Positions 4,196-10,048 of a DNA stretch of 12,354 nucleotides are shown in pieces. Position 1 is the first letter of the stretch; the number at the start of each line of letters is the position of its first letter. Source of the DNA: DATEJJ01 sp051986465 (GTDB lineage: Bacteria; Actinomycetota; Actinomycetes; Mycobacteriales; Micromonosporaceae); contig JBPYFB010000411.1 in the NCBI GenBank assembly GCA_051986465.1, positions 1 through 12,354 of the forward strand, in the 5' to 3' direction. Position numbers and translations under genes: made by a program. The notes under the pieces were generated by a model. The model made no database searches, was not told where the DNA came from, and was given only the letters and a program-made list of their open reading frames with translations.

Positions 4196-6402
4196 CAGGC
4201 GCGAGTCTCCACAGTGGACAGTGGCTTCGGGGAGTGGCCGCCGCCGCCACCGGTGCGGCTGTTGCCCGGCCGGCGGCTGCGCGGGGTGGGCCGCTCCTCC
4301 TCGAGGCTCGGGTGGGTGGGCGGAGCCGGCGGGGCGCCGGGGTCGCCGCCGTCGTGGGCGCCCGGGAGCATCTGGTCGACCCGCTCGGCGACCAGCCCGG
4401 CTACCACGTCGGCGGGCTGCGACGCGTCCAGGACGAGGTACCGGTTCGGGTCGGCGCTGGCCAGATCGAGGAAGGCGTACCGGACGCGGTCGTGGAACGG
4501 CAGCGCCTCGCTCTCCAGCCGATCGTTGCCCTCGCCGCGCTGGTCGACCCGGCGCAGCCCCTGTGCCGGCTCGATGTCCAGCAGTACCACCAGGTCTGGC
4601 TTGAGCCCGCCGGTGGCCCACTTGGACAGCCACTTCACGTCCTCGACCGGCAGCGTACGGCCGGCGCCCTGGTACGCGAGCGACGAGTCGACGTACCGGT
4701 CGCTGATCACGACGGCACCGCGGGCCAGCGCGGGACGCACCACGCTCGCGACGTGGTGCGCGCGGTCGGCCGCGTACAGCAGCGCCTCCGCCCGGGGTGC
4801 CAGGGCGTTGGGGCCGCCGTGCAGGAGCAGGCTGCGGATCTGCGCGCCGACGTCGGTCGCGCCCGGCTCGCGGGTGACCACCACGTCGTGCTCCTGCCCG
4901 CGCAGTCGCTCGGCGAGCAGCAGGACCTGGGTCGACTTACCGGCTCCCTCGCCGCCCTCGAAGACGATGAACAGCCCGGCCGACACCCGGTGGTCCACCT
5001 TGCCGAGCGGGCGGCCGCGCACCGAACCCCAGATGTCGGCGAGCAGCGGCACGCCACGCTTGTCGTCCATCTGCCGGAACGCCATGATCCCGGTGACAGT
5101 CCCGAAGACGCCGGCGGCGAGCAGCAGCGGCCTGGTCGTCGAGACGTCGAGCAGGCCGAGCAGCCGGCGGGAACCGCCGACGCCGACCACGACGCTGGAC
5201 ACCGAGATCGTCAGCAGCAGCACCACCTGCGTCGCGGTCTGGATGAACGCGAACACCCGGCCGCGCACGTCGTCGGTGACCTCGCTGTAGAGCAGCGTGG
5301 TGCCGGACAGGAAGGCCATGCCGGCGCCCACGCCGACGCCGACCGCCGCGACGACGGCGATGGACAGGTGCCAGGCGAAGGCGAGGACGGTCACGGATAC
5401 CGCGGCGAGCACGATGGACATGCCGAACCAGCGGCGCCGGGACAGCGCGCCGACGAGGCGCGGGCCGCCGACGATGCCGATACCGAGACCGACAAAGAGG
5501 ATCGCGAAGAGGATGTAGAAGGTCGAGTCACCGCCGGAGAGCGAGCGGGCATAGAACTGGGCGGTACCGATGACCACGCCGGCGCCCGCGAAAGCGCCGA
5601 GGATGCCGAGCACCAGGCCACGGACGAGTGGGGTACGCGCGACGTACGACCAGCCGTTGACGAACTCGCGCAGCAGGGCGGGGCGCTTCGCCGGGCGCTC
5701 CACGGCCCGCCCGCTGATCTCGTGGATGCCGAAGAGCACCACGAGCGCGGTGGCGAGGAACGTCAGCGCGTCGAAGTACAGCGCGAGGTGGGTGGCGTTG
5801 ACCGGGCTGCGGCCGGTCGAGCGGTACAGCGCGGTGACGATCGTGTTCGCCCCGGCGAGCAGCAGGCCGGCGACGACCGGGGTGACCCCGTACGTGGTGG
5901 CGAGCGTGAGCTGGTTGGCGGTCTCCAGACGCGCCTTGGGCAGCAGGTTCGGTACGGATGCCTCCTTCGCGGGCGCCCATACCATCTGCACGCTCTCGAT
6001 GACGAACGTGGCAACCGCCGCCCAACCGACGACGAACTTCGCGTCATTTGTGACGAGCGTGGCCGCCGGTATCGAGGCGAAGAACACGAACCGGGTCAGG
6101 TCACAGACGACCATCGTGTACCGGCGGTCCCACCGGTCCGCGATCACGCCCGCGAGCGGCCCGAGGATCATCGCCGGCAGCATGCGTACCGCGATCACCG
6201 AGCCGAACGCGACGCCCTTGGCCGCGGAGCCGCTGACCTGCTGCGAGGCGAGCGTGGAGGTGGCCAGCAGGCCGAGCCAGTCACCGAGTGAGGACAGCCC
6301 CAGGACGAGCCAGAGGCGGCGGAAAGCGCGTATGCCGAGAGTTGCCCGGAGTGCGGCGACACCCGACAGGTCAACAGTGGCCTTCGCGCTGGGCGTCGGC
6401 AT
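4195..6402 (-). CDS. tmk: Thymidylate kinase fused to an MFS-like membrane domain
   Basis: The protein (735 aa from this start) has two parts. Residues about 25-430 are a 10-12 helix membrane region of MFS type, with the loop GVIADRWDRRYTM characteristic of that fold. Residues about 475-680 are thymidylate kinase (dTMP + ATP to dTDP + ADP): P-loop FEGGEGAGKST (481-491), TREPG (510-514), DRYVDSSLAYQG (from 568) and the lid RVDQRGEGNDRLE. A disordered Pro/Gly tail of about 50 residues ends it. The same fusion occurs in other actinobacteria such as Streptomyces, so it is not a frameshift; what the membrane part transports is unknown. ATG 6402 has no ribosome site. A strong GGAGGT precedes an in-frame ATT at 6438, and a GTG lies at 6447, so the true start may be 12-15 codons upstream. 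holB follows with an overlapping start. Confidence 0.93.
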   Translation of the reverse strand: MPTPSAKATVDLSGVAALRATLGIRAFRRLWLVLGLSSLGDWLGLLATSTLASQQVSGSAAKGVAFGSVIAVRMLPAMILGPLAGVIADRWDRRYTMVVCDLTRFVFFASIPAATLVTNDAKFVVGWAAVATFVIESVQMVWAPAKEASVPNLLPKARLETANQLTLATTYGVTPVVAGLLLAGANTIVTALYRSTGRSPVNATHLALYFDALTFLATALVVLFGIHEISGRAVERPAKRPALLREFVNGWSYVARTPLVRGLVLGILGAFAGAGVVIGTAQFYARSLSGGDSTFYILFAILFVGLGIGIVGGPRLVGALSRRRWFGMSIVLAAVSVTVLAFAWHLSIAVVAAVGVGVGAGMAFLSGTTLLYSEVTDDVRGRVFAFIQTATQVVLLLTISVSSVVVGVGGSRRLLGLLDVSTTRPLLLAAGVFGTVTGIMAFRQMDDKRGVPLLADIWGSVRGRPLGKVDHRVSAGLFIVFEGGEGAGKSTQVLLLAERLRGQEHDVVVTREPGATDVGAQIRSLLLHGGPNALAPRAEALLYAADRAHHVASVVRPALARGAVVISDRYVDSSLAYQGAGRTLPVEDVKWLSKWATGGLKPDLVVLLDIEPAQGLRRVDQRGEGNDRLESEALPFHDRVRYAFLDLASADPNRYLVLDASQPADVVAGLVAERVDQMLPGAHDGGDPGAPPAPPTHPSLEEERPTPRSRRPGNSRTGGGGGHSPKPLSTVETRA

Positions 6403-6435
6403 TTCTGGCAGACCGGTTGGTCCCGACTTCGTACT

Positions 6436-6451
6436 AATGGCCGCCACCTCC
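6436..6451 (-). promoter_or_regulatory. Strong ribosome site ahead of a possible ATT start of tmk
   Basis: On the minus strand GGAGGT (6451-6446) is followed after seven bases by ATT (6438-6436), in frame with tmk and 12 codons before the first ATG. It would give a start MSTKSGPTG. GTG at 6447-6445 is a more conventional choice, with GGGG five bases upstream, while the ATG at 6402 has no ribosome site. ATT starts are rare but known (infC), so this remains a possibility only. Confidence 0.4.
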
Positions 6452-6662
6452 GCCCCGTTGGCCGCTCTGAAATAGAGAATCCCCGAACACCGAGCACCTC
6501 GCCAAGTAAGGTGAGCGTCACCCGGCTGCCCCGTCCCCCGCAGCCGTCGAACCCCCGAACGCAACCACTCTAACCGCGCCCCCGATCACCTGAGGGGTTG
6601 CGGTCCGTGTCGGAAGCCTCAGATCTTCAGCTCACACTCAGAAAAATCATATGCGAGCGCCT

Positions 6663-6691
6663 TTCGCGTTTTCTCCCGAACTCGTTACTGT
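6663..6691 (+). promoter_or_regulatory. Promoter of the PLP enzyme gene, possibly leaderless
   Basis: TACTGT (6686-6691) fits the TAnnnT -10 pattern, with TTCGCG (6663-6668) 17 bases upstream as a poor -35. GTG 6697 lies five bases beyond the -10, so transcription could start at or very near a start codon, giving a leaderless mRNA. ATG 6709 would then be the second possible start, with AGGTG 12 bases ahead of it, too far for a good ribosome site. Confidence 0.45.
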
Positions 6692-6708
6692 GAGGTGTGT
6701 TGCCTCCG

Positions 6709-7914
6709 ATGACAGGCGCGCAGCGGCTGCGGTCCCGGCTCGACCGAGCCACCGGCGACCTCGATCCGCCGTTCGCGGTCGTCGACCTCGCGGCCTTTGA
6801 CGCCAACGCGGCGGCACTCGCCAAGCGCGCCGCCGGTACGCCACTGCGCGTGGCGAGCAAGTCGGTGCGCTGCCGGACGCTGCTGCGGCGGGCACTCGCC
6901 AGCCCCGGCTGGGCAGGGATCATGGCGTTCACCCTCCCCGAAGCGGTCTGGCTGGTCGAGGACGGAATCAGCGACGACGTGCTGGTCGCGTACCCGACGG
7001 CGCACCGGGCGGCGCTGCGGGCCATCGGTACCGACGCCCACCTGGCCGCGAGCATCGCCCTGATGGTCGACAGCGTCGAGCAGCTGGACTTCATCGACGC
7101 GACGATCGCCCCCGACCAGCGCGAAGCGCTCCGGCTCTGCCTCGACCTCGACGCGTCCTGGCGGCTGGCCGGCGGCCGGGTACACGTCGGAGTGCGGCGC
7201 AGCCCGGTACACCGGCCGGAGCAGGCCGCCCGGCTGGCCCGCGCGATCGGCGAGCGGAAGGGGTACCGGCTGGTCGGGCTCATGTCCTATGAGGCGCAGA
7301 TCGCCGGGGTCGGCGACGCGCCGCCCGGAGCCGTCGCGCGCGGCGCGGTGATCCACGCGATGCAGCGCGCGTCACAGGCCGAGCTGCGCCGCCGCCGGGG
7401 CGCGGCCGTGGCGGCGATACGCGCGCTCGTGGAGCTGGAGTTCGTCAACGGCGGCGGTACCGGCAGCGTGGCCGCGACCGCGGCGGACCCGGCGGTCACC
7501 GAGGTCACCGCGGGCTCCGGCCTGTACGGGCCGAGCCTGTTCGACGGATACCGGGCCTGGCACCCCGAGCCGTCCGCGTTCTTCGCGCTGCCGGTGGTGC
7601 GCCGCCCGGGGCCGGGACTCGCGACCGTACTGGGCGGCGGCTGGATCGCCTCCGGCCAGAGCCACCGCAGCCGGCAGCCGATCCCGTGGCTGCCCACCGG
7701 CCTGCGACTGCTGGCGGCTGAGGGCGCCGGCGAGGTACAGACCCCGGTGGCCGGTACGGTCGCCGACCAGCTCCGCATCGGCGACCGGGTCTGGTTCCGG
7801 CACGCCAAGGCGGGCGAGCTGTGCGAGCACGTGGAAGTGCTGAACCTGGTCGAGGGCGACCAGGTTGTCGCGACCGAACCGACCTACCGCGGCGAGCACC
7901 GGGCGTTTTTGTAG
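6709..7914 (+). CDS. Fold-type III PLP enzyme, amino acid deaminase/aldolase type
   Basis: The 401-aa protein belongs to the alanine racemase-like (fold-type III) PLP enzymes, in the group annotated as amino acid deaminase/aldolase, related to D-threonine aldolase and D-serine dehydratase. The opening DPPFAVVDLAAFDANAAAL is the first strand and helix of the barrel. RVASKSVR (47-54) holds Lys51, the expected PLP Schiff-base lysine. GLMSYEAQIAG, FVNGGGTGS and TEVTAGSGLYGPSLFD are barrel motifs; the Gly-rich FVNGGGTGS should hold the PLP phosphate. The C-terminal beta domain contains GDRVWFRHAKAGELCEH, where His and Cys are the usual metal ligands of D-threonine aldolase/D-serine dehydratase relatives. 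Substrate cannot be told from sequence. Start ATG 6709 matches the normal family N-terminus; GTG 6697 is the leaderless alternative. It ends 12 bases from the convergent TetR gene. Confidence 0.87.
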   Translation: MTGAQRLRSRLDRATGDLDPPFAVVDLAAFDANAAALAKRAAGTPLRVASKSVRCRTLLRRALASPGWAGIMAFTLPEAVWLVEDGISDDVLVAYPTAHRAALRAIGTDAHLAASIALMVDSVEQLDFIDATIAPDQREALRLCLDLDASWRLAGGRVHVGVRRSPVHRPEQAARLARAIGERKGYRLVGLMSYEAQIAGVGDAPPGAVARGAVIHAMQRASQAELRRRRGAAVAAIRALVELEFVNGGGTGSVAATAADPAVTEVTAGSGLYGPSLFDGYRAWHPEPSAFFALPVVRRPGPGLATVLGGGWIASGQSHRSRQPIPWLPTGLRLLAAEGAGEVQTPVAGTVADQLRIGDRVWFRHAKAGELCEHVEVLNLVEGDQVVATEPTYRGEHRAFL

Positions 7915-7926
7915 CGCCGCCCGCAG

Positions 7927-8571
7927 CTAGCGTTCGGGCAGGGTGTTCACGTGCCGGTGCAGGTACTCGCGGATCAGGGCCTTCGCCTCGGCCAGTACGG
8001 CCGGGTCCCCCTCGGGGTCGCGCCGGAAGGCCAGCTTGATCAGGGCGTCCGCGGCCTCGACGGCGATAGCCAGGGCGAAGTCCAGGTGCGGACCGGCCGC
8101 CGCGCCGAGATGGTCGACGAGCAGGCCGGCCAGGCGCTCCGCGATGATCGTGTTGTTGTCCCGTTCCGCGTCGAGCAGGTGCACGTCGACGACGTCGCCG
8201 AAGTGCAGCGTGCGGAAGCCGGGGATCTCGCGGTGCATCGCGATGTACTCGTCGATGCTCGCGTCGACCGCTTCCCACCAATGGCCGAAGGTCTGCTCGG
8301 AGAACCGGGTGCCTAATCGCTGGAGGTACGCGTCCAAGTTACGTAAGGTCAGCGCCTGTACGATGGCCCGCTTGTCAGGAAAGAACTGATAAACCGAGCC
8401 AATCGCGACACCGGCCCGTTCGGCGAGCAAGGTCGTGGTCAGCGCCTCGTACCCGATCTCATCGACGAGCTCGGCACAGGCATCCAACATCCGCTGTACC
8501 CGGGCCACGCTGCGCCCCTGCACCGGTACCCGGCGCAGCGGTCCCACCGGGGACACCGATTGTGTGGTCAC
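7927..8571 (-). CDS. TetR/AcrR family transcriptional regulator
   Basis: A 214-aa repressor-type regulator. Residues about 22-70 are the TetR DNA-binding domain: RVQRMLDACAELVDEIGYEA, then the helix-turn-helix AERAGVAIGSVYQFFPDKRA (50-69), where SVYQFFPDK is the family signature. Residues 75-205 form the helical ligand-binding and dimer domain; the ligand is unknown. The start is GTG 8569-8571, with AGAGGAG about ten bases upstream. It is transcribed away from the lactone oxidase gene, the arrangement in which TetR proteins typically repress the divergent neighbour and themselves. A dyad over the oxidase promoter is the best operator candidate. The gene converges on the PLP enzyme gene with a 12-base gap and no good terminator. 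Its own promoter is unclear: TTGACG (minus, 8623-8618) lacks a good -10. Confidence 0.93.
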   Translation of the reverse strand: MTTQSVSPVGPLRRVPVQGRSVARVQRMLDACAELVDEIGYEALTTTLLAERAGVAIGSVYQFFPDKRAIVQALTLRNLDAYLQRLGTRFSEQTFGHWWEAVDASIDEYIAMHREIPGFRTLHFGDVVDVHLLDAERDNNTIIAERLAGLLVDHLGAAAGPHLDFALAIAVEAADALIKLAFRRDPEGDPAVLAEAKALIREYLHRHVNTLPER

Positions 8572-8671
8572 GAGACCGCTACTCCTCTCGCGGCTAACGG
8601 AGCTCCGAGCCCGTTGGCGTCAAATCTACTCAAAGTAACGAGCACGGCCCGAACTCGGAGCGGTACACCTC

Positions 8672-8699
8672 TTGACACCAGGGAAAAGCGAGGCATATT
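8672..8699 (+). promoter_or_regulatory. Promoter of the lactone oxidase gene
   Basis: TTGACA (8672-8677) is a perfect -35 hexamer. CATATT (8694-8699) lies 16 bases downstream as -10, or TATTCG (8696-8701) at 18. Transcription would start near 8707, about 37 bases before the ATG at 8744, whose ribosome site GAGGAG is at 8728-8733. Confidence 0.65.
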
Positions 8700-8714
8700 C
8701 GCATTATCCCTGGT
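8677..8714. promoter_or_regulatory. Nested dyad over the oxidase promoter, candidate TetR operator
   Basis: ACCAGGGA (8677-8684) and TCCCTGGT (8707-8714) are perfect complements 22 bases apart. Inside them GCGA (8688-8691) and TCGC (8699-8702) form a second dyad. Both are centred at about 8695, on the -10 element and start site. A symmetric protein bound here would block the promoter. The adjacent divergent TetR regulator is the obvious candidate, which is an inference. Confidence 0.5.
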
Positions 8715-8743
8715 ACCAGAGCGCGACGAGGAGTACTACGGCG

Positions 8744-10048
8744 ATGAGCGAGACCCACGTCTGGCGGAACTGGGCGGGCAACGAGCGCGCGCAGGCTGTC
8801 AGGGTAGTACGCCCGATCACGACCGGCGAAGTCGCCGAGGCGGTCCGCGCCGCCGCCGCAGACGGCCTCACCGTCAAGCCGGTCGGCGCCGGCCACTCGT
8901 TCACCGCGGCGGCGGTGACCGATGGCGTACGCCTGGACCTGTCCGGGCTCTGCGACCTGGTATCCGTGAACGTGGCGGAGCGGCTGATCACCGTGCAGGC
9001 CGGCATGCGGCTGGGGGTACTCAACCGGACGCTCGCCGAGCACGGGCTGGCCATGCCCACCCTCGGCGACATCGACGCGCAGAGCGTCTCGGGGGCGATC
9101 TCCACCGGTACCCACGGCACCGGCGCGCGGCTGGGCTGCCTGTCCACGTTCGTGGCGGCGCTGACGCTGGTCACCGGCGCGGGTACGGTGCTGCGTTGCT
9201 CGGCCGAGGAGAACCCGGATGTCTTCGCGGCAGCCCGGGTGGGCGTCGGTGCCGTCGGCGTACTGACCGAGGTGACGCTGCGCTGCGTGGACGCGTTCAC
9301 GCTGCGCGCGGAGGAGCGGCCCGAACGGATGGCCGACGTACTGGCCGGCCTCGACGAGCACGTCGACGGCAACGACCACTTCGAGATGTACTGGTTCCCG
9401 TACACGGACCGGGTGCAGACCAAGCGCAACAACCGGGTACCCGCGAACGACCGGCCACTGGGCCGCCTGCGGGGCTGGCTCGACGACGAGTTCCTGTCCA
9501 ACACCGTGCTGGCCGGCGCGTGCCGGGTCGGCCGGGCCGTGCCGGCGGCGGTACCCACGATCACCAAGATCGAGGCGCGGGCGCTGTCCCCGCGCGTGTA
9601 CACCGCGCCGTCGCACGAGGTCTTCTGCACGCCGCGCCGGGTGCGCTTCGTCGAGATGGAGTACGGGCTGCCGCGCGCGGTGCTGTCCGAGGCGTTCGCC
9701 GCGCTGCGGGCCATCGTGGACTCGCTGCCGTTCAAGGTCGTCTTCCCGGTGGAGATACGGGTATCGGCCGCCGACGACATCTGGCTGTCGCACGGGTACG
9801 GGCGGGACAGCGCGTACATCGCGATCCATCAGTACGTGGGGATGCCCTTCGAGCCGTACTTCCGGGCGTTCGAGAAGGTCGCGGTATCCATGGGCGGCCG
9901 GCCGCACTGGGGCAAGATGCACTGGCGCACCGCCGAGGACCTGCACCCGGCGTACCCGCGCTTCGACGACTTCCTCGCCGTACGCGACAAGCTCGACCCC
10001 GGCCGCGTCTTCGCCAACCGGTACACGAAACAGGTCTTCGGGTCTTAG
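8744..10048 (+). CDS. FAD-linked oxidase, D-arabinono-1,4-lactone oxidase family
   Basis: This 434-aa protein is a vanillyl-alcohol-oxidase-type flavoenzyme with a C-terminal ALO domain, like D-arabinono-, L-gulono-1,4-lactone and alditol oxidases. GAGHSF (48-53) holds His51, the usual site of covalent FAD attachment. SGAISTGTHGTG (about 115-126) and GVGAVGVLTEVTL are FAD-domain motifs. The C-terminal HWGKMH (388-393) is the ALO signature next to the active site. These enzymes oxidise an aldonolactone or sugar alcohol and reduce O2 to H2O2; the substrate here is not known. There is no signal peptide, so it is probably cytosolic. ATG 8744 follows GAGGAG by ten bases; the frame opens earlier but over the promoter. 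Its TAG overlaps the stop of the converging topA. With the PLP enzyme and TetR gene it may form one functional unit. Confidence 0.92.
   Translation: MSETHVWRNWAGNERAQAVRVVRPITTGEVAEAVRAAAADGLTVKPVGAGHSFTAAAVTDGVRLDLSGLCDLVSVNVAERLITVQAGMRLGVLNRTLAEHGLAMPTLGDIDAQSVSGAISTGTHGTGARLGCLSTFVAALTLVTGAGTVLRCSAEENPDVFAAARVGVGAVGVLTEVTLRCVDAFTLRAEERPERMADVLAGLDEHVDGNDHFEMYWFPYTDRVQTKRNNRVPANDRPLGRLRGWLDDEFLSNTVLAGACRVGRAVPAAVPTITKIEARALSPRVYTAPSHEVFCTPRRVRFVEMEYGLPRAVLSEAFAALRAIVDSLPFKVVFPVEIRVSAADDIWLSHGYGRDSAYIAIHQYVGMPFEPYFRAFEKVAVSMGGRPHWGKMHWRTAEDLHPAYPRFDDFLAVRDKLDPGRVFANRYTKQVFGS

Larger units (their letters stand above)
6403..6708. other. Divergent control region between tmk and the PLP enzyme gene
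   Basis: This 306-base stretch holds no convincing gene beyond the possible tmk extension to 6447. It must carry promoters for tmk (-) and the PLP enzyme (+). The + promoter is listed separately. For tmk I see only weak candidates, such as TTGGCG (minus, about 6505-6500) with GATTCT 18 bases on. GGTGA-GCG-TCACC (6510-6522) is a short dyad that could bind a regulator. CTGAGG/CCTCAG (6590-6595 and 6617-6622) is a weaker one. The piece from about 6635 to 6690 is more AT-rich than the surroundings. Confidence 0.5.

Noticed and set aside
4196..4633. 146-codon upstream extension of holB
   Set aside because: It overlaps the kinase part of tmk in another frame, is low complexity, and the TGATG start at 4195 gives a normal delta-prime N-terminus.
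4078..6291. A 737-residue open frame on the + strand antisense to tmk
   Set aside because: The content is Asp/His/Arg-rich low complexity and the opposite strand encodes a clear MFS-thymidylate kinase.
7900..7923. CGGGCG/CGCCCG inverted repeat at the convergent end of the PLP enzyme and TetR genes
   Set aside because: Only 6 bp with a 12-base loop and no T-run after the stem on either strand; too weak to call a terminator.
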